Assembly (NCBI GenBank): GCA_020073565.1
Contig: JAIQEY010000001.1
Coordinates: 62,001-126,000, forward strand
Origin: Terriglobia bacterium
GTDB lineage: Bacteria; Acidobacteriota; Terriglobia; Terriglobales; Acidobacteriaceae
Direction of reading: 5' to 3'
DNA: 64,000 nt
This document shows positions 42,735-51,307 of the stretch, in pieces. How positions within the stretch are numbered: the stretch's first letter is position 1; each line of letters opens with the position of its first letter. A model generated the notes under the pieces. It did not search any database. It saw only the letters and a program-made list of their open reading frames with translations, and had not been told where the DNA came from. The position numbers and the translations under genes were made by a program.

Positions 42735-44333
42735 TTATTTACCCTCGCGTAGCCAAGCCTGGATCAACTGGCTGGCTGCCACCGGCTCGCCCTTGACCTT
42801 CTCGGCAAGCTGTTTCTTGAGCGCGATGGCCCGCTGCTGCTCCGGCGAAAGGCTCGCAAGATCCTGCCCTGGATTGAGTTCTCCGGCGGCGGACGCTTGG
42901 GAGTTCTTCGCCGCGATGCGGGCGGGCAGTTCGCGGAACGTCGTCAACAACTGTTTCTTAACCGGCCGCAGCAGCAGCATGTATGCCAGCAGGAACAGCA
43001 GAATCAGCGCGGCGTAGCGCACCAGGCTCGACCAGTCGTTCAGGGTCACGCGCACGCGCTCAGACATGGGCCGCTTAGTGGGCACTTCGACTTTTTCTTC
43101 TTTGAAGGAGAGGTTTTCGACTGTCAGGCTGTCTCCGCGAGTGGTGTCAACGCCAATTGCGGCCTTGGCAAGGTCTTCAATCTGCTTCATCTCGTCCGCC
43201 GTGCGTTTGCGGCGGGTCTCGGTAGACTTCCCGTTCTCCAGCTTGGGCTCAAGCACATCGTCCACGAGCAAGGCGGCACTCACTCGGCGAATGCGCCCGG
43301 CCGGCCGCATCGTGTGTCGAACCAGCTTACTGACTGCATATGTGTTGCTTTCGCTTTTGGAGATCTGGGTGCCGTCGCTCGATTGCGTCACGGGCTTCGC
43401 CGCACCGGCACCACCCGGCACATTGCTGCTCGTCCCCGGAACGCCGCCGTTCAACAGGCCGCCGATCTGCTCCTCCGAATGTTGCGTTGATACTGCCACC
43501 GCGCTTTTCGGATCGTAACTCTCTTCGCTTTCTTCGCTCGTGCTCGGGTCCGCTTCCACGTTCACGCTCGCGCGCACGTGATCGGCGCCGACTACAGGCT
43601 CCAGGGTCTGGAGCAGTTGTGCCTTGAGTTCCTGTGATAACTCACCATTCGAGGCCAGCAAGCCTTCTCTCGGTTTTCCTAAGGGCCGATCGGTATCGGC
43701 GTCGATTACGGTGACATTCTCCGGGCTGAGATTATCGACTGCTCCGGAGACAAGCCGTGCAATACCCTGCTGCGTCTCCTCGGAGAGCCGTCCAGACTTC
43801 AGCTTGAGAACTACCGACGCTTTCGCTGCACGCTCGCGATCCAGAAAGACGGAGTCATTGGCCATGACCAGATGCACCCGGACGCTATCGACATCCTTCA
43901 ACGTTTGGATTGAACGTTCCAACTCACCTTCCAGCGCGCGCTGGTAGTTCACTTTCTCGTCGAATTCGGTCTGGCCCCAACTCATTTTGTCGAACAGCTC
44001 AAACCCCATTCGCCCGCTGCGGGGCATTCCCTGTGTCGCCACCTCCATGCGGCTGGCGTCCACCTTGTCCGCGGGAACGCTGACCGTCTTGCCGTCGGAA
44101 CTGATCTGGTAAGGAATAGTCTTCGCCGCGAGTTTCGCGCCCAGCGCTTCCGCGTCCGCCGGCTCCATTCCCGTAACCAAAGGCTTGTAGTCTGGAGTGG
44201 CAATGAAATTGGTGAACGCCGCCATGATCGCCACCGTGAGCACAACTGCGCCAACCAGCAGCCAGCGCTGCTTGGCGTTGAGCCCCGTCGCGAAATCCTT
44301 CACTTGCTTCTGAACTTGGTCGAATGAAGCCAT
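42735..44333 (-). CDS. fliF: flagellar MS-ring protein FliF
   Basis: The 532-residue MS-ring protein has an N-terminal membrane helix (WLLVGAVVLTVAIMAAFTNF) and a large periplasmic part with two ring-building motifs: PYQISSDGKTVSVPADKVDA and RMGFELFDKMSWGQTEFDEK, then LERSIQTLKDVDSVRVHLVM. A second helix, YAALILLFLLAYMLLLRPVK, precedes the C-terminal FliG-binding tail ending QAWLREGK. It follows fliE by 22 bp. Confidence 0.97.
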   Translation of the reverse strand: MASFDQVQKQVKDFATGLNAKQRWLLVGAVVLTVAIMAAFTNFIATPDYKPLVTGMEPADAEALGAKLAAKTIPYQISSDGKTVSVPADKVDASRMEVATQGMPRSGRMGFELFDKMSWGQTEFDEKVNYQRALEGELERSIQTLKDVDSVRVHLVMANDSVFLDRERAAKASVVLKLKSGRLSEETQQGIARLVSGAVDNLSPENVTVIDADTDRPLGKPREGLLASNGELSQELKAQLLQTLEPVVGADHVRASVNVEADPSTSEESEESYDPKSAVAVSTQHSEEQIGGLLNGGVPGTSSNVPGGAGAAKPVTQSSDGTQISKSESNTYAVSKLVRHTMRPAGRIRRVSAALLVDDVLEPKLENGKSTETRRKRTADEMKQIEDLAKAAIGVDTTRGDSLTVENLSFKEEKVEVPTKRPMSERVRVTLNDWSSLVRYAALILLFLLAYMLLLRPVKKQLLTTFRELPARIAAKNSQASAAGELNPGQDLASLSPEQQRAIALKKQLAEKVKGEPVAASQLIQAWLREGK

Positions 44334-44355
44334 GTTGTTGGCGCTGCCCAGCTAA

Positions 44356-44664
44356 CTAGAACTGCAGTTTCGATACTTCCTGGTACGCATTCACAATCTT
44401 GTTGCGAACCTGCATCATCATTTCAAAAGCGATATCCGCCTTTTCGACTGCGATCATGACGTTGTGCAAGTCCTGGCGGTCGCCATGAAGAAGTTCGGAC
44501 ACCTGGGTGCCCGACTCCTGGTCCAACTGGTCCACTTGATTGATCGCGTTCTTCAACGTGGACCCAAAACCACCCTCTTGGCCCGCTGCCCCCGCGGGTG
44601 CAGTGGGTTTGGTTGGCAGGGTTGCGGGCAGTATTGGCAGCCCGGAAGAAATTGTGTTGTTCAT
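44356..44664 (-). CDS. fliE: flagellar hook-basal body adaptor FliE
   Basis: The 102-residue FliE bridges the MS ring and the rod. The C-terminal part DLHNVMIAVEKADIAFEMMM followed by QVRNKIVNAYQEVSKLQF is the strongly conserved family end. The N-terminus is Pro/Ala-rich. Confidence 0.95.
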   Translation of the reverse strand: MNNTISSGLPILPATLPTKPTAPAGAAGQEGGFGSTLKNAINQVDQLDQESGTQVSELLHGDRQDLHNVMIAVEKADIAFEMMMQVRNKIVNAYQEVSKLQF

Positions 44665-44682
44665 CGCTCAGTCCTTAGCTCG

Positions 44683-45126
44683 CTACTTCAAGAGATCTAC
44701 TGCTTGCTGGATCATTTGTTTTGAAGCGGTAACGGCGGAAGCATTCAGCTGGTAGGAGCGCACTGCTCCCATCAGATCCACCATTTCCTGGATTGGGTTA
44801 ATCGCAGGGTAGGCCACGTAGCCATCCTTGTTCGCATCCGGGTGCCCTGGCTGATAACGCATGACCGCCGGAGTGGGATCGTCCACTACCTGTTCCACGC
44901 GCACCGCAGGCAGCAGACCCGCCGGCGGCGTATGGAAACCCGCAAGCATAAGCCGAAACGGCAACGTCCCCGAACTTCTAAAAACGACTTCCTTCCGGTG
45001 ATAGGGACCTCCTTCCGGCGTCCGCGTGGTTTCGGCATTAGCCATGTTCGTCGCCACTACTTCCGCCCTCTGTCTTTCCGCGCCCAGCGCAGCTCCGCTC
45101 ACTTCCAGCATGCTGAAGATGCCCAT
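44683..45126 (-). CDS. flgC: flagellar proximal rod protein FlgC
   Basis: The 147-residue rod protein has the N-terminal SGAALGAERQRAEVVATNMA with NAETTRTPEGGPYHRKEVVF and the C-terminal GYVAYPAINPIQEMVDLMGA and VRSYQLNASAVTASKQMIQQ. These are FlgC signatures. It is 3 bp downstream of flgB. Confidence 0.96.
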   Translation of the reverse strand: MGIFSMLEVSGAALGAERQRAEVVATNMANAETTRTPEGGPYHRKEVVFRSSGTLPFRLMLAGFHTPPAGLLPAVRVEQVVDDPTPAVMRYQPGHPDANKDGYVAYPAINPIQEMVDLMGAVRSYQLNASAVTASKQMIQQAVDLLK

Positions 45127-45129
45127 ACG

Positions 45130-45489
45130 TTATTTGCCCCCTTCATGAATTGCCGAGAGTAGGTTCTGAAATTCGTGACGCAATAACTGGACCCCGAGCC
45201 CGAATTGCATCTGAGTTTCCGCCAGCACCAGGCCTTCGCGATCCAGGTTGACATTGTTTCCATCCGGCCTTTCCAGCAGACCGGGCACCGCCCGAACTGC
45301 AGGCATCAGATTGCCGTCGCCGCCATCTGCCATCGCACGGTTGAGCTCTCCACGAAAATCGACGTCTTTCGCCCGATATCCGGGTGTGTCGATGTTCGCC
45401 ATGTTAGAAACAACGAGCTTGTGCCGTTCCGAAGTGACATCGAGGAACTTCTCCAGCAAGTGTAAAGTCGGTGTTGAAATATCGCTCAT
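45130..45489 (-). CDS. flgB: flagellar proximal rod protein FlgB
   Basis: The 119-residue rod protein carries TSERHKLVVSNMANIDTPGY and RAKDVDFRGELNR, then a C-terminal part NLDREGLVLAETQMQFGLGV and LLRHEFQNLLSAI. It overlaps flrC by four bases, which ties rod genes and their regulators to one transcript. Confidence 0.95.
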   Translation of the reverse strand: MSDISTPTLHLLEKFLDVTSERHKLVVSNMANIDTPGYRAKDVDFRGELNRAMADGGDGNLMPAVRAVPGLLERPDGNNVNLDREGLVLAETQMQFGLGVQLLRHEFQNLLSAIHEGGK

Positions 45490-46853
45490 GCATACCTCCG
45501 CGGCGGCAGGCCGTATTCCCGAATTTTGTTGCGAATCGTTCGAAGGCTGACACCGAGCATTTCCGCAGCTCGAGTTCGATTGCCTCCGGTCTGCAGTAAC
45601 GTGCTCTCAAGCAGGTGTCGCTCAAGTTCCCGCATTGAGATTCCCGGACGCGCAGCCACCGGGGAAGTTGGAATCATCGTGTGCGAGCGACCTGGATGAA
45701 TCAGTTCGTTGGCCAGGTGTTCCGCACCGATTTCGTTCGAATCGCAGAGCGTTACGACGCGCTGCATGAAATTGCCCAGTTCTCGTATGTTTCCCGGCCA
45801 CCGATGCCGCTGCAATCCGGCAACGAAATCGGGATGCAGAGTCGGCATCCTGCGCCCTGCTTCCGTAGCAAACTGCCGGGCGAACGATTCTGCCAACGCC
45901 GGAATGTCTTCTCGACGGTCCCGCAACGGTGGCAGGGTCAGCGGAATAACATTGAGCCGATAAAACAGGTCAGCCCGGAATCTACCCTCTTCCACTCGCG
46001 CCTGAAGTGACACATTGCTGGTCGCAACTACGCGGATATTCACTGCCGTCGTGCGGGTGTCGCCCAGCCTCTCGAACTCCCTTTCCTGCAAGACCCGTAG
46101 CAGCTTCGGTTGCAACGTAGCCGGCATCTCCGCAATTTCGTCCAGCAGCAGGGTCCCGCCGTCGGCCAACTCAAACCTCCCAGCTTTCGCGGCGGTGGCG
46201 CCGGTAAAAGCCCCGCGAACATGCCCAAAGAGTTCGCTTTCGAGCAACTGCTCAGGCACAGCCGCGCAGTTGACCGCCACAAACGGTTTGTTCCGCCGGG
46301 AACTATGGTCGTGGATGTAGCGTGCAAGCAGCTCTTTGCCAGTACCGCTCTCAGCCTCGATCAGTACATCCGCATTCGTGCGGGCAGCGTGCAGCGCCCG
46401 ATCCAGCGCCTTAAGCAGCGCCGGCGCACTTCCGACGATCTCGCTCTCGCGAAGTGAATCTGGCGCAGGGCTGTCTTCCACCTTGCCCATGACGCGCTCC
46501 ACCGCCGATTGCAGTTGCTCGAAGGAAATCGGCTTGGTCAGATAATCGCAAGCACCATCCTGCATGGCGCGCACTGCCTCCGGCACGGTGCCAAAAGCGG
46601 TGAGTACGATTACGGCTGTAGAGGGGCTTGAACGCCGCACGGTCCGCATCAGGTGCAAGCCATCCCCATCGGGCATGCGGACGTCGGTGACCACCAGCGG
46701 AAAACGCTGGCGGTCAAGCTTCTGAAGCGCCTCGGTAGTACCCGATGCAGTCTCCACGTGCCAGCCTTCGCGCTGAAAATTCGCTTTTAGCGCCAAACGC
46801 ATGCCCGGCTCGTCGTCCACCAGCAACACCGATTGGCAGCCCGGAGTGCTCAT
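45486..46853 (-). CDS. flrC: sigma-54-dependent flagellar response regulator (FlrC/FleR type)
   Basis: The 455-residue NtrC-family protein has a receiver domain (phospho-acceptor Asp in FPLVVTDVRMPDGDG, about residue 52) and an AAA+ domain with ESGTGKELLARYIHDHSS. The sigma-54 contact loop GHVRGAFTGATAAKAGRFEL is intact, as is GGTLLLDEIAEMP. The C-terminal Fis-type helix-turn-helix is NRTRAAEMLGVSLRTIRNKI. ATG 46853 gives a four-base overlap with flrB; the longer frame to 47033 lies inside flrB. It likely activates the sigma-54 flagellar promoters and may recognise the CTAGGCA palindromes. Confidence 0.92.
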   Translation of the reverse strand: MSTPGCQSVLLVDDEPGMRLALKANFQREGWHVETASGTTEALQKLDRQRFPLVVTDVRMPDGDGLHLMRTVRRSSPSTAVIVLTAFGTVPEAVRAMQDGACDYLTKPISFEQLQSAVERVMGKVEDSPAPDSLRESEIVGSAPALLKALDRALHAARTNADVLIEAESGTGKELLARYIHDHSSRRNKPFVAVNCAAVPEQLLESELFGHVRGAFTGATAAKAGRFELADGGTLLLDEIAEMPATLQPKLLRVLQEREFERLGDTRTTAVNIRVVATSNVSLQARVEEGRFRADLFYRLNVIPLTLPPLRDRREDIPALAESFARQFATEAGRRMPTLHPDFVAGLQRHRWPGNIRELGNFMQRVVTLCDSNEIGAEHLANELIHPGRSHTMIPTSPVAARPGISMRELERHLLESTLLQTGGNRTRAAEMLGVSLRTIRNKIREYGLPPRRYA

Positions 46854-48088
46854 AGGATTGGGAACTCCAAGCGAAATGTCGCGCCCTCGCCCTGAACGCT
46901 GCGTGCGCTGATCGTCCCTCCATGTTGCTCGACGATCCGCTGACACACCGCGAGGCCCAGGCCCGGGCTCTGGTTTATCGTGCTGAAGCCCGGTTCGAAT
47001 ATTCGGATCAAGTCGCCAGGAGCGATACCGCACCCAGTATCAGTGAACTCGATCACCGCCACCTTTCCGTTCGCGAACGATTCGACTATCGCAAGCACCG
47101 TAATTGCTCCGCCGGCCGGAGTATGTCGAAGAGCATTGCACGTCAAATTCAAGATCACTTGCTGGATGCCGGCAGCATCTGCGGCAATTTCCGCTTCTCC
47201 CAGCGACTCATGAAGATCGAGTCGCACTCCACTCTGCGTTGCCAGCGGACTGACAAAGGCGAGGCAGTTCCGAAGGACCACAGCCAGTGCTGTGGGCACC
47301 AGATAGGGGTCATCGAGATTTTGAAAGCGCAAAACGTTATTCACGGTTGCTGAAAGTGACCTAACCCCTGCCTGCAGGTGCTGAATGTATTCCTTCGAGC
47401 CAACGCTCAAGCCCGAATCCCCCGCCAGGAGACCAGTAAGCAGTTCAAGGCTGCCCAGTGGATTGCGGATTTCGTGAGCCAATACGGTCGCCATTTCTGC
47501 CAGCGCAACCACGCGACGAGATGCTTCTCTTTCTTGTTCCGCCTCTTTTCTTGTGGTCGTGTCACCCAGGATCAGAATCTTGCTGCTAGAAACGCCAAGG
47601 CCGACTGCTTCGTTTCGGGGCTTCCGCATGACGCTGCAACGCACGTTGAGCCAGCGTTTGCCGCCGTTCTGGCTGAAACAGAATTCCTGTTCGTCTATCC
47701 CGCCTGTGATCCCGCTACACGAACCGTCCACAATGGAACGCATACGCTCCGGAAAATCGGACCATTCAATTGCTTTGTCTGTGGACAAAGCGAGAAGCCT
47801 GCGTGCTTCCGGATTCACGAACAGGACTTCCCGGCCTTCGCTGTCCACGACTGCCACGCCGCACGGCAAGGCATCGAGGATCTGGCGCAACAGGACGCGC
47901 ATGCGCTCGTTCTCGGCAGCACTCGAAGCCAGTGCACGGTTCTGCTCTTCAAGTTGCGCACGCAGGCGGGCCACTTCCTCATGCAGATTGCGATGAGAGT
48001 GCTCCAGTCGATTAGCCGCTCCAATGAAATCCTGGAACGCATCGGCCAGTCCACCCCGTGTTGTGACACTCTCGGCGATCGCATTCAT
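46850..48088 (-). CDS. flrB: flagellar sensor histidine kinase (FlrB/FleS type)
   Basis: The 412-residue soluble kinase has an N-terminal coiled coil (VARLRAQLEEQNRALASSAA), a PAS domain (about 75-190, ILDALPCGVAVVDSEGREVL), the H-box MATVLAHEIRNPLGSLELLT and a HATPase domain (VILNLTCNALRHTPAGGAIT; FTDTGCGIA; PGLGLAVCQRIVEQHGGTIS). No membrane segments occur, as in FlrB/FleS. I chose ATG 48088 as the start; a Shine-Dalgarno is not evident. It is the first gene of a long operon flrB-flrC-flgBC-fliEFGHIJ driven by a sigma-54 promoter whose start site lies in the 19-bp palindrome. Confidence 0.9.
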   Translation of the reverse strand: MNAIAESVTTRGGLADAFQDFIGAANRLEHSHRNLHEEVARLRAQLEEQNRALASSAAENERMRVLLRQILDALPCGVAVVDSEGREVLFVNPEARRLLALSTDKAIEWSDFPERMRSIVDGSCSGITGGIDEQEFCFSQNGGKRWLNVRCSVMRKPRNEAVGLGVSSSKILILGDTTTRKEAEQEREASRRVVALAEMATVLAHEIRNPLGSLELLTGLLAGDSGLSVGSKEYIQHLQAGVRSLSATVNNVLRFQNLDDPYLVPTALAVVLRNCLAFVSPLATQSGVRLDLHESLGEAEIAADAAGIQQVILNLTCNALRHTPAGGAITVLAIVESFANGKVAVIEFTDTGCGIAPGDLIRIFEPGFSTINQSPGLGLAVCQRIVEQHGGTISARSVQGEGATFRLEFPIL

Positions 48089-48104
48089 TGGAAGCAAATG
48101 AGAA

Positions 48105-48123
48105 CTAGGCAACATCTGCCTAG
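48105..48123. promoter_or_regulatory. 19-bp palindrome at the flrB transcription start
   Basis: CTAGGCAACATCTGCCTAG on the plus strand; on the transcribed strand CTAGGCAGATGTTGCCTAG, identical to the fliM copy. It begins 7 bp downstream of the -12 GC, so it spans roughly -4 to +15. Confidence 0.85.
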
Positions 48124-48130
48124 CTGGAGT

Positions 48131-48146
48131 GCAACGCACCTGCCAA
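48131..48146 (-). promoter_or_regulatory. sigma-54 promoter of the flrB operon
   Basis: On the minus strand TTGGCAGGTGCGTTGC followed by A, with GG-N10-GC spacing. It is close to the sigma-54 consensus in both halves, the best match in the window. Confidence 0.85.
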
Positions 48147-48363
48147 AGCGCACATGTCGGTGGAAGCGTGCCGTAATCGGCGGTCGTATCACTTCCTCCT
48201 GAAAAGTGCAGAAGCGAGGGCTATCTGCCGATAAGAAGATCTAATCGGTCGGTCTGTCGCCCGTCCAGTCTGCGATGTGGCAGTCACCTTGCTTGCTGAA
48301 ACGATAGAAGACGTGGCCCGTGAACATGCGGCGTAGCGACTCCGCCGAGACAAGGGTTGTGAA

Positions 48364-48729
48364 ATGAAGGACAATCCACCGCGAGTCCAGGAGTTTGGCT
48401 ATCGCAAGCCGCGCTTTCGCGCGGATTTTCACCTTCTTCTCCAAACCGAAGCTCCGAATTCGCGTGTCGTTGACGCCCGTTGCACCGATATAAGCGAAGA
48501 CGGATTGGCCGCCCGCGTCACCGAACCACTCAGCCTCGGCAGCCACGTAGCTTTCATCCTGACACTCCCCGGAAGTTCAACTCCCGTCCGCATTGCGGCC
48601 ACCGTCAACAACCAGCAACAAGAAACCTACGGCTTCACCTTTGTCTTTTCCACCCAGGAAGAACGCAACCTCATTCATGCCTACCTCGCGCGTCTACAAC
48701 GCCAAGCAAGCGGGTCTCCACGGACCTGA
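48364..48729 (+). CDS. PilZ domain protein
   Basis: The 121-residue protein is a single PilZ domain with an Arg-rich start (YRKPRFRADFHLLLQ) and the motif DISEDGLAARV, the [D/N]xSxxG c-di-GMP site. The canonical RxxxR spacing is not exact (Arg at 14, 17 and 19), so c-di-GMP binding is likely but unproven. It lies between flrB and fliM on the plus strand. A perfect FliA -10 (GCCGATAA at 48227-48234) lies 130 bp upstream, but no -35 fits. Confidence 0.85.
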   Translation: MKDNPPRVQEFGYRKPRFRADFHLLLQTEAPNSRVVDARCTDISEDGLAARVTEPLSLGSHVAFILTLPGSSTPVRIAATVNNQQQETYGFTFVFSTQEERNLIHAYLARLQRQASGSPRT

Positions 48730-48761
48730 GGTAATTTCGGCCCGGTTCCATCACCGACTTA

Positions 48762-48776
48762 TGGCCCGTTGCGTGC
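48762..48776 (+). promoter_or_regulatory. sigma-54 promoter of fliM-fliN
   Basis: TGGCCCGTTGCGTGC has GG-N10-GC spacing (GG at 48763-48764, GC at 48775-48776). The -24 half is TGGCC as at fliK and flgF. It is followed 7 bp later by the 19-bp palindrome, exactly as at flrB. Confidence 0.75.
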
Positions 48777-48783
48777 GGAATGA

Positions 48784-48802
48784 CTAGGCAGATGTTGCCT
48801 AG
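48784..48802. promoter_or_regulatory. 19-bp palindrome at the fliM transcription start
   Basis: CTAGGCAGATGTTGCCTAG, identical in sequence and in orientation to transcription to the flrB copy, at the same 7-bp distance from the -12 element. The fliM ATG is 42 bp further on. Confidence 0.85.
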
Positions 48803-48843
48803 CGCTCATCGCTGTCTAATCTCGTTGCCGCCAGGACCAGAGG

Positions 48844-49818
48844 ATGGAGAGGGTACTTAACCAAGAAGAGATTGACGCGATGGTTCGCGCGGCCCGAGGG
48901 CGGGCTGACGGCGGCAAGGCCGATCAGCGCTCGATCAAGCCGTGCAGTTTCCGGCAATCAGGACAGCTGACCGGTCAGCAAATGCGATCGATCAATGGCC
49001 TACACGAAACATTTGCGCGGAGCCTCACCCAATCCCTGGGCGCCTACCTGCGGGTTCTGTTCGAAGTGAAGCTCGTCTCCGTCGAACAGCTTGCTTATGG
49101 AGAGTTTCTGGAGCGGGTGCCCGAAGTTACATACATGGTTACGTTTGTGGTACCGCAGATGTCTGCTGCCGCTGCCCTGCAGATCGACCACTCGGTGGTG
49201 TTTCCCCTGATCGATGTCTTGCTGGGTGGAAATGGGCATTGCGAAGCGCTGACCCGAGAGGTCAGCGAGATCGAAGAACAGATCATGCAAGGAGTGGGGA
49301 GCATTATCTGCCGTGAACTGGCTTATGCCTGGGCGCCTCTCGGGGTTGACATTGATCTCGAGGGACGTCAACAGGCCGCCCAGATGCAACGGTTTCTTGC
49401 TCCCACCGAGAAAACTCTCTGCCTCAGCTTCGAGGTCAAGCTGGCGGAAGCGCAGGGAACCTTGAACCTGATATTTCCGGTATCCATCTCGAATACTCTG
49501 CTACGGAAACTGTCGGCGGACTGGTCGTACGGCAAGCCTCGGGCAGTGAATCACGCCGGGCCCCGATTGCTGGAAAAGATGATGGATTGCACATTCCCAA
49601 TCACGCTGGGGATACCCACAATCCACCTTCCGATTCAAACGATTTTGACACTGGCCCCGCAAGACATCTGCGATCTCGGCCTTTCGGTCCGAAACCCGGC
49701 GTCGCTGATCGTCGCGGGCCGGCGCACGTTTGACGCCGCTCCAGTACGGCAAGGACGGATGCGCGCCGCGCAAGTGGGTGAACGCTTACCGATCCCCAAA
49801 GAGGAACGGAGACAATAA
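48844..49818 (+). CDS. fliM: flagellar motor switch protein FliM
   Basis: The 324-residue C-ring protein binds phospho-CheY. The N-terminal CheY-binding motif is LNQEEIDAMV. The middle CheC-like domain has AYLRVLFEVKLVSVEQLAYG, FLERVPEVTYM and FPLIDVLLGGNG. The C-terminal SpoA domain lies near LGIPTIHLPIQTILTLAPQD with a final LIVAGRRTFDAAPVRQGRMR. It is 2 bp upstream of the FliY-type fliN gene and is separated from the other SpoA gene of the export operon. Confidence 0.95.
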   Translation: MERVLNQEEIDAMVRAARGRADGGKADQRSIKPCSFRQSGQLTGQQMRSINGLHETFARSLTQSLGAYLRVLFEVKLVSVEQLAYGEFLERVPEVTYMVTFVVPQMSAAAALQIDHSVVFPLIDVLLGGNGHCEALTREVSEIEEQIMQGVGSIICRELAYAWAPLGVDIDLEGRQQAAQMQRFLAPTEKTLCLSFEVKLAEAQGTLNLIFPVSISNTLLRKLSADWSYGKPRAVNHAGPRLLEKMMDCTFPITLGIPTIHLPIQTILTLAPQDICDLGLSVRNPASLIVAGRRTFDAAPVRQGRMRAAQVGERLPIPKEERRQ

Positions 49819-49820
49819 CG

Positions 49821-50639
49821 ATGCCAGCAATCACACCCGGAACACCTCTGCACTCCCTGGTGGATGCTCTATGTCAGTCGATGAGTGAGGTCTTTTCGCA
49901 GGCCTTCTCCTCGCCATGGAGCGTCGGGGTGAAGACCGAGGACTCGTCGCAAGCAACCGAGAGTCCGATTTCGTGTTTCGGACTGTCACTGTCCGGAGCA
50001 CTCCAGGGCAACTCGGCATTCCTAATACCGCATCCAGACGCCTTGTTGCTGGCCCAGAAGTTTCTACAAGAAACCGTCGAACCCGGCGCGGAACTGAATG
50101 GCGCTCGTAATGAAGCGCTTCAGGAACTTCTCCGCCAGGTTGCGGGACTCGCGGCCACCGTTCTCAAGAGCGAATTTGGTGAAGTAACTCTCCAGGTCTG
50201 CAGCATGGATGTGCCCTCATGGGACGGGGTAAATGTTTCGCTCCATGCCGCTGAGGCAGCATGTGCTGCGACCCTGGACTTTCGCGCGGATGCAATGCTG
50301 TTGGCCAGCCTCTCGTCGTCTGTGGCGGCTCATCCCCCGACCGAAGCTCCACCAAAGGAACAGCGCCCATCCGCGGGCGCGGATAGCAATCTCGATCTCC
50401 TTCTGGACGTTAATCTCGCTCTCACTCTGCGATTTGGACAGCGGGTGCTGACGTTGCGCGAGATCGTCGACCTGAGTTCAGGCTCGGTCATCGAACTCGA
50501 CCAGCAGGTGCAGGAACCAGCCGATCTCCTCCTCGGCGACAAGTTGATCGCCCGTGGCGAGGTCGTAATTGTCGACGGGAATTATGGTATTCGCATCACT
50601 GAGGTGGCGGATGCGAGACACCGGCTTGAGAGCGTGTGA
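49821..50639 (+). CDS. fliN: FliY-type flagellar motor switch protein (CheC-like domain plus SpoA domain)
   Basis: The 272-residue protein ends in a typical FliN/SpoA domain (about 190-268: LDLLLDVNLALTLRFGQRVL, EIVDLSSGSVIELDQQVQEP, ADLLLGDKLIARGEVVIVDG). Its N-terminal ~170 residues resemble a CheC/FliY-like domain, with NEALQELLRQVAGLAATVLK in the place of the CheC helix. The phosphatase residues are not clearly preserved. It follows fliM closely, so it is probably the main FliN partner. Confidence 0.85.
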   Translation: MPAITPGTPLHSLVDALCQSMSEVFSQAFSSPWSVGVKTEDSSQATESPISCFGLSLSGALQGNSAFLIPHPDALLLAQKFLQETVEPGAELNGARNEALQELLRQVAGLAATVLKSEFGEVTLQVCSMDVPSWDGVNVSLHAAEAACAATLDFRADAMLLASLSSSVAAHPPTEAPPKEQRPSAGADSNLDLLLDVNLALTLRFGQRVLTLREIVDLSSGSVIELDQQVQEPADLLLGDKLIARGEVVIVDGNYGIRITEVADARHRLESV

Positions 50640-50787
50640 GCTTTCCACAGCCCGCTCTTGCTGCTGGTCATGAATGCAGAATGACCGGATCCCGCTTTTC
50701 TGTCGCGAGTCAGCTGACAACAGAACTTAAGGATGTCGTGATCAGGCTTCGAGTCCAGTTCTTGAAGCACGGCGCGAAGGGCGGTTT

Positions 50788-50815
50788 TAAAGTCGGGACC
50801 GACATGTGCCGATTA
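50788..50815 (+). promoter_or_regulatory. FliA promoter of cheY-cheX-flgM2
   Basis: TAAAGTCG (50788-50795), 12-bp spacer, GCCGATTA (50808-50815). It lies within the 283-bp gap between fliN and cheY and gives a leader of about 100 nt. No gene is seen in the rest of the gap. Confidence 0.88.
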
Positions 50816-50922
50816 GAGTGCGCGGCGCGGACCTTGGTCTCGCCGGGTCGAGTGGTCCGCCCGCCAGGTTTGGCGGAGTTCATCCCGTTCTCAGAGCGGC
50901 ATGACCATCGAGGAGAAAACGC

Positions 50923-51303
50923 ATGTCGAGTATTCGAGCGCTGATCGTGGATGATTCTTCGGTCATGCGCAAAATTGTTGAGCGCTGCCTGCGGCAAGCG
51001 GGCCTGGATCTCACCCAGGTCCACGAGGCTTCCAACGGCGTCGAGGCCCTTGCCCTGATGAGCGAGCACCAGTTTGATCTCATTCTCACCGATATCAATA
51101 TGCCCGTGATGGATGGTCTGGAATTCGTGAAGCAAGTTCAACAAATGGAGAGCGCCAAGAACACTCCCATCGTAATGATCACCACCGAAGGGGGAGAGAA
51201 GCACGTGGTCGAGGCACTTTCCCATGGCGCCAAGGGATATATTCGCAAACCTTTCACGCCCGATCAGGTCAAGGAACACGTGGTCCCCGTATTGCGGAGC
51301 TAA
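50923..51303 (+). CDS. cheY: chemotaxis response regulator CheY
   Basis: The 126-residue single receiver domain: acidic pocket LIVDDSSVMRKIVE with the Asp pair at the start, phospho-acceptor Asp in FDLILTDINMPVMDG (about residue 56), Thr in IVMITTEGG, and Lys in YIRKPFTPDQV. It signals from CheA to FliM. The Shine-Dalgarno GAGGAGAAAA precedes the ATG. cheX follows after 4 bp. Confidence 0.95.
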   Translation: MSSIRALIVDDSSVMRKIVERCLRQAGLDLTQVHEASNGVEALALMSEHQFDLILTDINMPVMDGLEFVKQVQQMESAKNTPIVMITTEGGEKHVVEALSHGAKGYIRKPFTPDQVKEHVVPVLRS

Positions 51304-51307
51304 GGTT

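Noticed and set aside
48227-48234. Perfect FliA -10 (GCCGATAA) upstream of the PilZ gene
   Set aside because: No TAAA-type -35 at 12 bp, so not called a promoter.
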